A stretch of DNA of 64,000 nucleotides from Serinus canaria (taxonomy: Eukaryota; Chordata; Aves; Passeriformes; Fringillidae), in the NCBI RefSeq assembly GCF_022539315.1, contig NC_066326.1, forward strand, positions 12,230,601 through 12,294,600, given 5' to 3'. A model generated the notes under the pieces. That model searched no databases. It had not been told where the DNA came from and worked only from the letters and a program-made list of their open reading frames with translations. Numbering within the stretch: the first letter of the stretch is position 1; each line of letters starts with the position of its first letter. The position numbers were made by a program, and so were the translations under genes. Of the stretch, positions 12,470 to 25,430 are shown piece by piece.

Positions 12470-13690
12470 CTTGGCTTTTCTCTGGTCGGTCTGAGCCCTT
12501 GGCTGTTCTCAACCCCAGCGTGGCTTCATTCATCTTCCCCGGGCGGGAGGCCGGGGCGGCGCAGCCCGGAGCCCCGGCAGGCGCAGGGGCCGGTCAGGGC
12601 TGCGGACGCAGTTGCTGTGGGCAGGAGCAGCCGGGGCGAGCCGTGCAGAAGGGACCTGGAGCGGAAAGGAAGGACGGGACAACCGAGGAGCAGATTGGAG
12701 CCGGGAAGGGCGGAGAGGCGGGCGGGGCGGGCGGCGGGGCGAGGCGAGCGCACACAGACACAGCCCCTGCCTCCGCCTGCCGTGACAGTCGCCCGGAGTC
12801 CCCGGGACCGCGTCCCGCTCGCTGCCGCTGGCTCCCCGTGCCCACCTTCCGCAGCCCCTTCTCGCTATCGCCGGGCCGGGGCGGCAGCTCCGCCAGCCGC
12901 ATGCCCGGAGCGGGGCAGGAGCAGGACGGCGCAAGGTGAGTGCTGTCCCCTGGGGCTGGGCAGGTGGGCGCTGCCAGCGGAGCTGGACGGGCTCGGCTCT
13001 CCTGGGGGGCCGGAGGCAGCGGAGGTCGCTCCGGGGGGACCCGCCGCGCCTTACGGGACTCGGCACGGAGCGGTAGCAGCGGTGCCGCGGCGGGTCTGGA
13101 GGGGACTCCCGGCAGCTCCTGCTGGCTGTAGCGGGGCTGGTCCTGCTCCAGCTCCTCGCCCCGCTCCGCGATGTCCCGTGCAGGGGAGGCCGCAGCTCCG
13201 CGCTGCCCAGATCGGTGCGGGCGCCGCTCGTGCCCCGTGAGGGGCCCTGAGGGGGCGGCTCCGGGGCCGGCGGGCGCTCGACCCGCTCCCTCTCGAGTGC
13301 CTCTATTAGTTTATGCTTTTGAAGAACTTTCAGCGTTTGTTTAGTGGCGAATCTTACACGAGCGCCGGCTTCGAAGGAAGGGCCGCGGTGCCCGGAGCCG
13401 GCCGCCTGCTCTGAGCCCCGCGGGGGTTGTCACGGGCCGGCTGTGCCTCGCTGCTGTTGGCCTCGACGGGGCCCGGAGCCGGCTCTCGGCCCTGCCCTCC
13501 GCCCGCACGGCCCCCGCCTCGGGCGAGGAGGTGGGGGAGGCTCGGGCCGAAAGGAAAGTGGAAAAAAACAAGCGGGGAGCGTAGTGAGTTACACTTACGG
13601 AGTGAGGCTCCGCAGCCCTCGGCGGGCTGGGACGGGAGGCAGCGCGGTCTCTGGGTGCGCAGGTGAAGGCGCGGTGCGCTCCGTGCTGGC
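12470..13690 (+). promoter_or_regulatory. ARHGEF3: CpG island promoter of the second gene (probable ARHGEF3)
   Basis: The base composition changes abruptly here. CpG dinucleotides and GC boxes (GGGGCGG or GGGCGGG at about 12540-12560 and 12719-12740) are dense for about 1.2 kb in an otherwise AT-rich, CpG-poor window. There is no TATA box, as is usual for island promoters. A donor GCAAG|GTGAGT at 12935/12936 gives a first exon on the + strand, the same direction as IL17RD. The overlapping GC-rich frames on both strands (for example 12530-13066 minus and 12617-13240 plus) are a by-product of few stop codons in GC-rich DNA. Transcription probably starts between about 12.6 and 12.85 kb; this is inferred. 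Confidence 0.88.
12901..12935 (+). CDS. ARHGEF3: Probable ARHGEF3 first coding exon (long N-terminal isoform)
   Basis: An ATG at 12901 starts MPGAGQEQDGA and leaves two bases (AG) at the strong donor GCAAG|GTGAGT. The exit phase (2) matches the entry of the next candidate exon at 24266. There the join reads AG+A (Arg), two Lys codons from an A run, then the ATG at 24273, all in one frame. The start is uncertain: the context is weak (C at -3), the frame is open upstream to 12457, and the mRNA may instead start translation at 24273, which would make this exon 5' UTR. In either case the exon and its donor look real. I assign it to ARHGEF3 (RhoA/RhoB-specific exchange factor) from its position next to IL17RD on the same strand, as in other vertebrates. 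I cannot recall this N-terminus well enough to confirm it. Confidence 0.5.
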
Positions 13691-14709
13691 TGCGGGGTCA
13701 GTGCGCTACTGCTCATCTCAGGGCTGTGCTCGGCAGCGGCCAGAGCTGTGATTTACTGCGGAACCCTTCACGTTCATGCAAGAACTCCGGTAATTTTTTT
13801 CCTGAATTTCAGTTTTTTAATTGAGTTTTTATATAGTTCTTAAATCTTAAGGCTCTATCAACGTTCTTGTGTACTTTTCCCGTGTATAACTACATTTATT
13901 AATGCAGTTTCTGGTTCAGTGTTATCCTTTAGTACATTTTTGCAGTTAAAGGGCAGAGGAAATTCCCTCACCCTCAAACACTTGCTATGGAATTACTTTG
14001 GTTGCATACTTGGTTTGCACCGTGTATGGAGGTCTGCTGAGTGCAACAAGTTATGAGATGGATGTTGTATCTGTACAGAATTTGTATTCAGAATAGGAGA
14101 ACCCATGGGATTTGGAAACCAATGGAGCTAAATATTTACTGCAGAATAATAGTGCTTGCACAATGTAGGTGGTACAATGTGTGAAACAGAGCAGCCGTGG
14201 TGCAGGTGAGGTAAGGGAATGCACAGGTATATCTCTGGCTTGTCATTTAGTGGATTGAGTCCTATTTAAATTTTTCATATGTATGATATGATACATGTTC
14301 CCAGTAAATGTTTGTTAGGCAGTGTCAGTAAATAAAATGTCATTGTTTTGAACAGAGATGCCATTCACTCTCTACAGGAGCGGTGTTGGGTTAGCAGTGT
14401 GACAAGGCCTTGTGACCCACTGTAACACTCAGTATCATTCCCTGCAAATTCTCACAGACCTCCACTCTGTTTTGAATAGCTCACTTCTTCTCAGGACTGT
14501 TTTTGTGTAGACAGTTGTTCTGGAATGATTCCAGGTTGTGGGAGTTGTATGTGCACATAATTTGGAGGTGTATTGTATGGAATTGCTTCCAGCAAGTGGC
14601 AAGTGAGACCACGTGGCCTTAAACAAAACTGTTTTGTTTTGCTGCTCATGAATTGAAGTGGGTGACACCCGCTTCTGCTTGGGAGTTTATGTGTAACACC
14701 TTCATATTG

Positions 14710-14748
14710 ACTCAGGAGCTTTTTTCCTGTGTTAAAAAGCTCCTGAGT
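14710..14748. repeat. Perfect 15-bp inverted repeat (hairpin), 9-base loop
   Basis: ACTCAGGAGCTTTTT (14710-14724) is exactly complementary in reverse to AAAAAGCTCCTGAGT (14734-14748), with loop TCCTGTGTT. A T-rich run follows from 14750. The stem has no mismatches, which is unusual in decaying intron sequence. Confidence 0.95.
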
Positions 14749-14908
14749 GTTTCTTTTTTTTGTATCTTAAATGTTTTGCTTTAAGTGTTAGAGGAAATTA
14801 ACCTGACCTCTTAAATTTTGTTTATCCTGGTGTTTTTTTTTTGTATGTTTCAGTGGTTTAGGTTTTTGAAAAATCTCCTTTGAGGAAAGAAATTTTCTGT
14901 GCTTCTTT

Positions 14909-14990
14909 TCTTCTTTTTTTTTGTTGGTTTTTTTTGGTTTTTTTTCTGTGTGTATGTGTGTGGTTTTTTTTGGTTTTTTTTTTTTTTTTG
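14909..14990. repeat. T/G low-complexity block
   Basis: Runs of 8-17 T are separated by GG or GTTGG, with a short TGTGTGTATGTGTGTGG segment in the middle. It is A/T homopolymer-derived simple sequence in intron 1. Confidence 0.9.
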
Positions 14991-17900
14991 TGAGAGAATC
15001 TGCCTCCTACTACAAATGCTGTAATGAATGCATTTGGAATCATTTTGGAATACTTCGTGTAGGTGCTGTATTTTATTGAAGATGACTTATACTCAGTGTA
15101 TGAGTGAGAGCTGCATTTGGAGAAACAATTTGTCGCCTTTTAATTCCTGTTAGATATGAAGGGAAACTAGTGAATGATGTATTTGTGGAAGACAATTTTG
15201 TTTAATTCAACTAGCCTCTTTATGTGTCTTTGCTTTGTTCCCAAAGTGTGCCTCTCAACTTGTGGGGATGTATTGTGGATTCCAGTTGTTCGGGTCATAT
15301 GAAATCCGGAATTAACAAATGGCTGAGGTCTTGCATAATCTTTAGCAGTGTGTAAAGTTACTGATTACTGTAGAGTAGTATCTAAAAAAATTAGAAAATA
15401 AAGGACTTGGTAAATACGTTCCATTAATGTGTGATTAACATGCACCTCCTGCTTTTCTTATGACTTTAACAGCTATAAAGTGACTGTTCTGAAATAAGTG
15501 GGTATTTAGGAAGTGGCTGTGGGCTCCACCCCAACCGTGGCACCGGGGATGTGCAAACACACAGACTGTTCTCCCCTCTGGTGCCAGCCGGGGTAGGACG
15601 TGCAGGGGTGTGCTGTCAGGTACCGAAATGTGGGCAATGATTAACTCGCAGGTGCTCAGCACAGCACGGCGTCAGCTGAAAGGGTTCCTGGCCAAAGGAT
15701 CGGGCTGTTAATACCCAAACGCAGGGTGTGTACATTCATTTACTTCCTAAGCAGGGCTGCTCAGTAGCCCGAGGGGAGGCTGCTGCCTGGCCGGAGGAGG
15801 TCTTTGCAGTAACGCTGTCTTACCCAGACCACTGCTGAGGGCAGCGATTGAAGCTATGGCCAGCGGTAAAATGTAGCAATTCCTCCAAAAGAATTGTTTG
15901 AACTGGACAAAAGTAGAAGCTTTACGTTCTTGGCAATGAGAGGGGGTTTTGGTCTTTTATGTTAAATCATTAGATATGCAATCAGAAATGTAACTAGCAA
16001 GGTGCCCCATACTATTGTTCTTACTTTTTCCCGTTTGTGAAGTTAATTACCCTCACAGTCCTCTAGTTGCCCTCGTAGCTCTGCAGGTGTAATCAACGTG
16101 AGGTACAGCTTGCATTCAGAAAAGCTTATTGGCCTTACACTGCTGAGGCTTACATCAACTTGGAAAGTTGGCAAGAATTATCTGGACTTGTGTGGTTTCT
16201 GTAGAACAAGAACAGCTGCTCTGCTGGTATCATCTCTCAGACATCTTAGTTGTTAAAGTGCAGCTTTTTTTAGTTTATTTTAAACACTTCACCATTTCTC
16301 CTAAATTAATTTTCAGTATTATAATGAGGAGAAGAGTATGTCCATTACACTGTGTGTACTGTATCAGGAATCCTACTTGTTTTATTTTAAATACAATAGT
16401 GTGCCCATGTAGTGTTTCTTCAGAAGGTTTTGTCAGGACTATCACCTACTTCCTGAAGATGACAACCAGATCTTTGGACAGGGTGTGTTTTTTGGGTGAC
16501 TGACTCCTGCTTATGTATGGCCTTTACTTGGGAAAGGTTAAAAAAGGCAGGTAGGAGTTGCAGCAGCAGCAGGTTTGTGTGGACACGGGCAGTGATGAGG
16601 GTGTCCCAGGCCTGCCATCACCCTGAGGACAGCTGAGGTTCTTAGGTGAAATGCTTTGCTTACAGAAGTAGCTGCTGTCAAATTTACATTAGTTGATGCT
16701 CCGTAGATATAATTAATAGCCAAAGAAAAAACCTCACTCAAGTGAGTTGATTGTTGTGTGGATGGGTGGTCTTGTAAATTTTCCCATGTAGGTTTGGATT
16801 TCTGACTGTGCTTAGCAATTGCAGGTGAAAAGCTGTAAAAATTCAATTTTAGGGCAATACAGCTCTTTGTCTGCCTTTCAATATATTGAATAACCAAGAA
16901 TATAAATGCAAGGCTAACTTAACAAACTTAAATTGTATTGAACTGTGCAATAGTCCTGAATAAAATAAGTATGATTATTAAGATAGTAGGCTAAAAGCAT
17001 CATCATTTTAATTTTAGGCAGAAAATATGATACCCTTCCAAGCAGATAAAATTTTAACCTGCTGCCATTTCCTGGTAGTGATGATTCTGATAAAGGGAAA
17101 AATGTGGTGGTATTTCTCTTGGCTTTACTTTGTTCTTAGTGTATTTTTGTTGAGGATAAACCTCTTTATTATGAGGGAAGCAGGAATATGCTGAAAGGAT
17201 GAGAAGAATATGAAGAAAAGGGACAGTGGTTGTATTAACTTTATACTGGACATGTATTTTTCTTCTGTTTTTCTGAGTCTGCCTTTACCATGAACAAGGT
17301 TTCATTTCAGTGCTAGTTTCAGAAAATGCCTTTTATTTTTGTTTAGTAAGTTGTTACTTAAATTGACTTAGCTTTGTATAGCCCTTTTAATATTCTTCAC
17401 AGAAACAGCAAAGAAGATACTTCTGGAAGTAGTTTTTCTCTAGATAAAATCTAGATTTAAAAAAACCACAGGAAATAAAAACCAACTTTGTGTTTTATTG
17501 TTGCGACTTTTGAATAGAAACTTAGTCCTTGCTTTCAAATACAGAAGTTGGAGGAGGATAGAGTTAAATAAATCTCAAATTGCTGGTTGTATGAGTCACT
17601 AAATTGAGAACATAAATACTCATATTCTTTGGAAAGGACCTCTCAACATTGTTTTCCTGCATAGTGTCAACTGCAAAACACAATACAATATGTTTAGCTT
17701 AAAAGTAGTTGTATTTGCATTTGAAATCATAGTTTATGATAAAAGTCAGATAATGCTAGCCTTTGGTCAGTTTCCCATGCAAAAGGTTAAGTCTCCAGTG
17801 GAAGCTGCATTGTCATACTGATGTGTTTTGTTTGCTTGCTTTGCTGAAAAGAAATAAAAGCTTGGAGAGGGGTAAAGGGTAGAGCAATGGGCAGTGCTGG

Positions 17901-20900
17901 AGAAATCTCCCTGCAGGCTGATAGAAGTGATGGGTTGTTTTGTTTGCTGCCTGGTGCTGAAGCCAGAGACTTGAAATAGGAACATCTGGATCTTTTAGTC
18001 CAGAGAGAAACAGATTTGTTATAGGAGAAGTATGTAATTTCAACATCAGTGGCAAAAAAATTCTTGATACCTGTGTGTTGAATAGAGTATGGTACTTAGT
18101 GTTCTCTGTATTCTGCTTCAACAGAATATTTCATTTTGTGTGTGTATCCTTCTGCATTTTAAACCTTCTCTTTAAAAGGCATTGTTGAAGTCTTTGCAAG
18201 TGTTTTATAAAGTTCAATTTTGTTCTAATCAGATGAGTGGTTTGGTTGCATGTTTTAAGATACCAGAATCCTGAAGCCTTAAATTTTTTTGAATTGGTAT
18301 GGCAATCAACTGCTGTGCCTAAAAGGACAACACAGCTCACAAAAATTCCCTACTGTGCCCTCCACTGCTGAAGTTTGACTTGAAACCACTGGCAACTCCT
18401 GATAACTGCAGGTTGGAGAGTGTGCATGAGTCCTTGCTCCTCTGTTCATGGCAGTGATGGACCGTATTATTTAATATGCTGATGTATGCAAGACTGACTA
18501 AACCAGCATTCTCAATTATTTCTTGTTCTTTTTTATCATAATTCTGTAAGCTGTCTGAGATGTAACTCTGTCCTCTCTTTGATGCTGGGAAACATCTCCA
18601 GGGGCTTTCATTGATGGCAGTGTTAGCTGGATTACAATGTTATTGGTTGCCTTCCAGTTGTTTTGGTATTTTTAAGGGAAAAGAGCTAAGGCTTAGTTGG
18701 CCAAAGGTCTGGGTCTGTTGAGAGTGTTGTCTCATATTTGTTTGTATTTCTCCAGCATGGAGCACTCTTTCATGTCAGTGCTATGGCTTCAGCCTGGATT
18801 GAACTTCTATTTATTTATTAGTTGTCTTTTACCTTTTAATGTGCTTTGTGCTGAGAATAAGTACAACATTTATGCTCTCTCAAAGCTAAACATTGTCTTC
18901 TCTTTATGCTGGATGGACTGTCTTGCTGTCTGTAGCAACTCTGTGTCTATGGGGGAGGGAGCCAAACTCAACACTTGTTGTGAAGCAGGATCATTGCGTT
19001 ACTTCAAAGCTGCTTCTCCATCACCTTGAAGAGTTCTGACAGATTCACCAAAATGTGCAGCATCTGTGGTTCTCTCAAGTGCTGCCTCCAAATGTGTTCA
19101 TATATATCCTTCTGTAAAGTACCTGTATAAAATTTAACTGCACTTCTGAAGAGGACAGAAGGCATATATTTTTACTAGGTTGCCTTCAGAACAAGAATAA
19201 AACCTCTCAAAAATAGGTATTTGAAAAGGTCTTCCAAAGAGGAGGTGCATAGAGCATCAGGTGCATTTTTAAAGACTCCAAGAGGAGTAGGTAATAATAT
19301 GCCACATGTGTTCATTGAGGTCAAAACTTGAAATAACCATGGTGTGTGTGGAACCAAGTTTATGGTATGCTGTATGGGTGACTTGGGTTGAAGTGGTCAG
19401 ACAAAGTGGAATTCTCAGCACTGGCTCCTACTTTGAAATATTCAAGAGCTTCTTGAGTTTTCACCTGATTTCACTGAAGTGGTGCCGTAGTGGCATAAAA
19501 ATGTCTTGCAGCTCCCGTATCTGAGAGTCTTAGGAAAACAATTTGAAGAAAATATTGTTTTTAGAATTTGTTGTTATGCAGTTAAATAGTGAAGTTTGGT
19601 TTAAAGTTTAAGTGTGCCCTTTAGCAATCTGTTTGCCTAAGGCGGCGGCTGTCTGGGAGCTGAGTGCTTTCCAGATGGGAGATACTTGTGTTTGCCGACT
19701 CTGGGTGTGGAAAGATGGCTTTTCAGGAAGCAATGCTAGGGTAAACGTGATCATTCACTAGAAACAGCAGATTTCAGGCCGTTGGTGAGGAAATAGGAAT
19801 GGCCTCTTTAGAGATGTTACACTAAACCTGCTAACTGGTAACCAGCTCTTCAGGCTGTGTCAGCATAAAGACATTTGCTTCAGAGAGTGATGGTGGGTAA
19901 CACTAACACGTCTTTTTCCTTGTAGTAGATGCTCATTTTTGCCCAGTACATCGTGCTGCTACTGCCTTCTTTTTCATTAAGAAGAATAATAGTTGCTGCA
20001 TTGAGGATTCTTAGAGTTCAGAAAAGATTTTTTTTCCTCATGGTTTTCCTATCGACTAAGTATAACAAGATACTATTTCAACAATGCAAAGCATTTTAGT
20101 GAGGGTGAGGAACTGTGGGAACATGTTTCATCAGAAGATATTATTTTTGCTTTAACTGTAGTGAACAGCTGTTGAATGATATGTTACTTTTTAACTATGG
20201 CTACTGTGAATATCTTGTCTAGAGATACAAATAGGGTGTGGAGGCAAAACATATTTTTAGCCAGAGGATCAAAGTGTATCTACACTTAGTAACACAAGGG
20301 AGGTGGAGGGGGGGGAAAGGTGAAGGAGAAAATGGGCTTTGTATAGGGAATCAGTTTTAACAAGATTCAAGACTGGCTAATACTTGCCCCATTTGTCCAG
20401 ATCTCAGTCAGGTTTGAGCCTGTGCGATGTTGTGACTTCAATAGTTTTCTTGAACCTTCTCATGTTTTTCTGTTCAAGAGATCCTGCAGTGCTATTCTGT
20501 GCAGTTGGTCAGGGGCTTCAGTGCTGTGCTGCACTAGAGCATTTGTCCCAGCTTTGTTTTTGTCACCTTAAGGGCAATTGCAGAACTCCCAAAATTAAAT
20601 ACAGGTGAATAAAATATACTTAAATATAACACACTTGTCAGTATTTGAGCTAGTGGCTTACCACTGCTAGGCTTTTCTCTGCCATTATGTGATGTAACAA
20701 TGTAAGACAGGTGGGCTGATAAGGCTTCAGATAAACAGAGTTAATACTTTAAATGGAAGCATAGAAGAGATAACATAAGAGAATTTTAGGGTTCATGTTT
20801 CCCTCTGGGGACTCTAGTGCTAAGCAACCCATACTTGGTCATAGAAGAATAAGTATCCTGAGTTTCAGATGTCTCATCAAAACTAGCAAGGATGTTTCTT

Positions 20901-23900
20901 CAAGTTTCCTCAGTAAGACAGAGAGAGTAGTGGTAAACTTTGTTGCTATAAATAAACTCTCTGGCTTTGTTTTGCTGTGTGTTTGTTCTGCAGTTGCGTT
21001 TTGCCCACTTCCTGCTGTTACAGCGCAGCACCTAATCCAAGAGTGTGTCCCTTATCTGGAACAGGCAAGGTTCAGTGTGCAGGGGCTGAGGAACAGAATG
21101 TGTCTGAGCAGCCTCTTAAATGAATATTCATTGACTTGTCTTGGCATCTGCTTTCAAGTTATTACGAGGGAAGATGATAGATTTATTTTCCTCCTTCAAG
21201 TTTCATCATGAACCTTGCCTGTGCTGTAGAGTTCAAGTCCAAACAGGAGTTGGATGGTGATACAGAAAGAGGCACCTGTGAACAGTGTATTTTTTTCTGA
21301 ACATAGTTCTTTTGCTTCTTGAGTTGAATTTCATTTTCTAAGATGTTTTTGTAAGTGGAAGCTGATTTCTGAGGATAGTGGTAGTATTCTGATTGTGTGC
21401 ATATAGATATTTTTAAACATATACAAAATTTTCCTTTGCTAGTTTTAGCTTGCATTTTGCATGGGTCACTTTGAATATGAACAATATTTTTCAGAGACTA
21501 TAAGCCTTACAATTTTCTTTTCACAAAAAAAAAAATCAGTTTTATTTTAGACCTACTGAAGCAGTATGTGTTCACTGGAAATATGTCCATAAAACATTCT
21601 TAATGCTTGAAAAAATATATTCCCCTTGTACATATTTAAGGGGTTTTTTTAATTAAAAAAAAGTTTATTCTCAAGAAAGGGTCTTAAGGGAACTCTGTGG
21701 CACACAAGTAAGGAGAGAATCTACAGGCTGACAATCTTTCTCTGAAATGACTTTCAAGTAAGAGAAGTAGTGGTAATACTTGGTATCCCTGGCTTTGTAA
21801 AATTTTAACAGATACCAGTTTTCTGTTTGCCATTTATAAATTAGAATACCTTTGGTGTTTTGACAAGGCCATAAAACTTGTCAGTATTGTGAGGATCAGC
21901 TGTTTAATTACATGTTGCTCCTGAACAGGGACCTGTGCAGACCTGTTGAGAAGAATAGTGTAACAAATGTGTGTCCCCAAAGCTTGTCTGACTCCCTGCT
22001 ATCCTAACTCCCAAGTGTGGCTGAGGAGAGCTGCTGGGTGGCAATCGTGAGGTGGCCTCCAAGCCCTGGCAGTGCCTCCATCTCCACAGCCAGTAACCAA
22101 GGAGTGTGGAAGAAGCTCTTGTGGACAGCTGATACAGACAAAAGTCACTCAAGGTGCACAGTGTGCTGCTGTTATTCTCAGATATCAGCCTGGGAATGTG
22201 GGGAGTTGGGGAGTTTGACAAGATGTATTCCTCTCTCTATTACTTTTGGTGATTTTCTTTTGCAAGGCATCTCACAACATAAATTAGGTTAATGCCATAT
22301 TTGATTTATTTTCTGTTAGATCTATATCAATCTTTATCATCAATTGTTCATAGAAAAGAATGGCACAGTTACTTTAATCACTTCTGGCCTCTGCTTTTGC
22401 TGTAGTTTGAGTGTGGAAGCCTCAGTGCAGAGATAAGTATGGAGTATTGGCTTGGATATTTCCAAGGGTGGGGAGGAGAGTCCTGAGCTAGTACTGCTCT
22501 AGTACCAGCTCACTAGAACACAGTGGAAGTTGTAACCTTTTTTTCTGGAATGGCAACCTTGTGGTTTTGTACTCTGAATCTTTGACCTTCCAACTCTGAG
22601 AGTTAATGGACTCCTTGTAACCTTGCCTTTGACCTTTGATCTTATTGGTACAGGTGCCTGCAAGAGGAGGTAAAAACTCTTATTGCCATAACTTGTGTGA
22701 TTATTGAAGAATCTGGGCTTTCCCCGGGTTAGAAAATTGCTGCTTCAAAAAGGGGAACTCTGCAGAAGATGTTAAGTATGGACTCTTCCAATATTGCTTT
22801 AACATGTATTTAAGAAAAACTCTTTTCTTCCTGTGCTATTATAGACTAGAGAGGCAGGTAATAATTTTGTTTTCAACAGGTATTGCTGCTTGAGCCACTT
22901 TTAGAAAGAAAGGGGGTTTTTGTGTGCATTTAGTTGGTGGAGTTTTTGTATTGGTGATTTTTTTCTTTGTGGCATTTTCATTTATTTTCTCTTAATTTCT
23001 TCTAAAATGATCCACTTGAGAATCAGGAGTAAATTTGAGGTCAAGTACTGATCCAAAAAGAGGTTAGATGGCTGAGTCTCTGTTCCTGCCCTCAGAGAGG
23101 GGCTTTGCCAGGGCTGTTTATCCACTCCTGCATGGGCAGACTTTTGAAACCAGGATGGGCAGTCTCTTCAGAGCATTTAGTTTGTGCAGGTTGGCCTTAT
23201 CTACCTGCCAGTGATCGGGTGTGTGCCCTGTGCTCAGCTTTTCATGCTGTCCCTGAAGTCTGTCAAGTCAGATTTCGACCCAGGTTTCACAAAGGTTAAA
23301 CCAGCTTTTTAACTGTTCTTTGTACCTACTTGAAAAGAGTAAGGGATTATTATCTTGACAAGCACAGCTTATTTTCTGGTTATATACTAGTAGGTTTTAA
23401 TTCATGAACAGTTGAGCCTGATTTCTTTTAATCAATTAGTTCTTTTGCTGATCATTATACAAACTAGGTGTCAAATCAAGTTGAACAAGATGACTGATAG
23501 CTAAAAATATCCTCACCCCCCTTAAAAGATAGTGGGAGTGGGTAGGGAAGCTATAGGACTCAAAAGTTTCAGGTTAACATTGTGGATCCTGTTACTAAAA
23601 AATGACTAGTGTTTCGTGGTGGAATTAACTTGCATTAATGTAGAGTCTTCATTTGTTCTTGCCATGCAAGTCATTTACTGGAAACTTATTTGACCATATA
23701 GACCTTTTGTAGGTGGTGTAACTTGGGAATGGCTGTTGCAAATGGAATATGCCTGTGCTGTTTTAGAGAGGGACTTCAGCCATGAATGGTTGTTTTCTGC
23801 CAAGTGGCAAAGTATGATCTTAAGTTATTAAAATATGCTGAAAAGCTTCTGTAAGTCTTTACATGTTGGAAATGGAAGTCTTCTCCCCCGTGTTGTGTGT

Positions 23901-24265
23901 GTGGATCATTGCACAGCAGTGCTGGCTGTGGCTGCTGCTCTGAATTAGCAGAGCTGCCATGATGCACAGCCCTGGTTACAGGCTTGCTGACATCAACTCT
24001 CTTGGCATGTGTTCAGAAAAGTAAACAGAAGACAATCAGTGTTGGATTTGGCATAACTAGCAAGTCCATAAAACTGCCAAATCCTTCCCAGTGTATTCAT
24101 CCAATTAATGACATTGATGTAGGACATTTACTTAAATGAGTAAAACATACTGTATTTGGTTTTTAAAAGTTCTTGTATTAAAATTTCCGTTTTCTACTTA
24201 ATTAGTAACCACAATCTTTACTTAAATAGTATTTTTTCTTGTTTTCTGATGTTGTTCTTTTGTAG

Positions 24266-24361
24266 AAAAAAAATGAATTCTGAAAGCTCAGCCCTTACCA
24301 TGAGTAGCCCTGCTGTAATAAACCAGTGTGCCAGAGGAGGAATGGAGCAAGAAAAAATTTG
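24266..24361 (+). CDS. ARHGEF3: Probable ARHGEF3 second exon (N-terminal coding)
   Basis: The acceptor is CTTTTGTAG (AG at 24264-24265) and the donor ATTTG|GTAAGT at 24361/24362, both close to consensus. The exon begins with seven A's and an ATG at 24273 with A at -3. It encodes MNSESSALTMSSPAVINQ and continues CARGGMEQEKI before two bases of a Trp codon (exit phase 2). The next candidate exon supplies the third base and stays open, so the phase test is met. The peptide is Ser-rich and polar with no domain, signal peptide or membrane segment. If it belongs to ARHGEF3 it is an isoform-specific N-terminal extension ahead of the DH-PH module. Translation may start here or at 12901. Confidence 0.72.
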
Positions 24362-25430
24362 GTAAGTGTTACCTCTAATTTTCTAAGATGTTAGTAGGCA
24401 GCAATATTGGGAGATGTAGTTTGAAAATTAAGTAAAATAATTATTTGTTTTAACTGATGCATTAAGTCTGCATTATTTAACAACAGAGAAGGAAAAATGG
24501 AAATTTTTTATTTTGCTTTTGAGGTTTTAGCAGATGACATGATACAGGGTGTCATGGGGGATGGGCTGTGGAAAAACTCCTGTTCATTTCAGCAGAGCAG
24601 CAGTTGTGCTCAGGGAATCTTTCACATATGGCAAATGTTTTAATCTCCCACTGCTGCTGGGGTGCTGGGCTGTGCTGGTGCCAGGACCTTCAGTGCTCTA
24701 AGGCACCCAAGATTCCTGCTCTGGGAGACATTACAAAGTCAATAGTTTCTGCTTTGTGTATAGAAAAAAATTAGTGCTGGAGAAAAAAAGCAATTGCAAT
24801 GTTAAAGGGTAGACGTGGACAAATGCTTACACTTCCTACCAATTTTTTTGGTGAAAAATGCCACAGACCATGAAATTTCTAGCACCTGGTTTGTTTCCAT
24901 GAAGGGAACAGGGTGTTGAAAAGGCTTTGAGACTATTCCACCTGGGTTAATGAGCCCTTTTTTGAGAGCCTGCTGCTTTTTACTTGCTGTTGTTTGCTAG
25001 GGGTTTTTTACATTATTTATTTACCATGTGGCAAACAACCAGTAAATTCATGACAGGAAGCATGACACCCATATGGACAAAAACCTACCTTCTGTTGTTT
25101 TTGTTGTCTGAGAAACACTCTTGAAAAGCTAAAGAATTAAAGAAATATTAGCAAATGAATGTTCTGTTTCCTGTTGCATGCTGTCAGAAAATCAAATAAT
25201 CTTTTTTTTTGCTTTGGTCTTAATGTAATATTAAACTAACAGCATAATAATACCTCAAAGTAGTTTCTTTTAAATATTTCTTCTGGAACATTCTCAACAA
25301 AATCTTTGGATAAAAGGGCAGCATGAGGAAGAACTGTGGGCTTCCCTCCTGACTCACAAATCTACTGAGGGGTGGGAAATTGACACAAACACTTTTTTTT
25401 TCATTTGATGTCTATCCTGCTTGTGGTATT

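Larger units (their letters stand above)
12936..24265 (+). other. ARHGEF3: Probable ARHGEF3 intron 1
   Basis: The intron runs from GTGAGT to a pyrimidine-rich acceptor (TTGTTCTTTTGTAG). Its first 750 bases are the downstream part of the CpG island. It then turns AT-rich, with a T/G low-complexity block (14909-14990) and a perfect 15-bp hairpin (14710-14748). I saw no CR1 copy here and no further exon that I can support. The listed frames, including 16168-16503, 18697-19029 and 20795-21211, are AT-rich and featureless. Confidence 0.7.

Noticed and set aside
12530..13240. Several overlapping 100-200-codon frames on both strands
   Set aside because: They lie in the CpG island, where stop codons are rare. 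They overlap one another in different frames, and only the 12901-12935 piece has splice and phase support.
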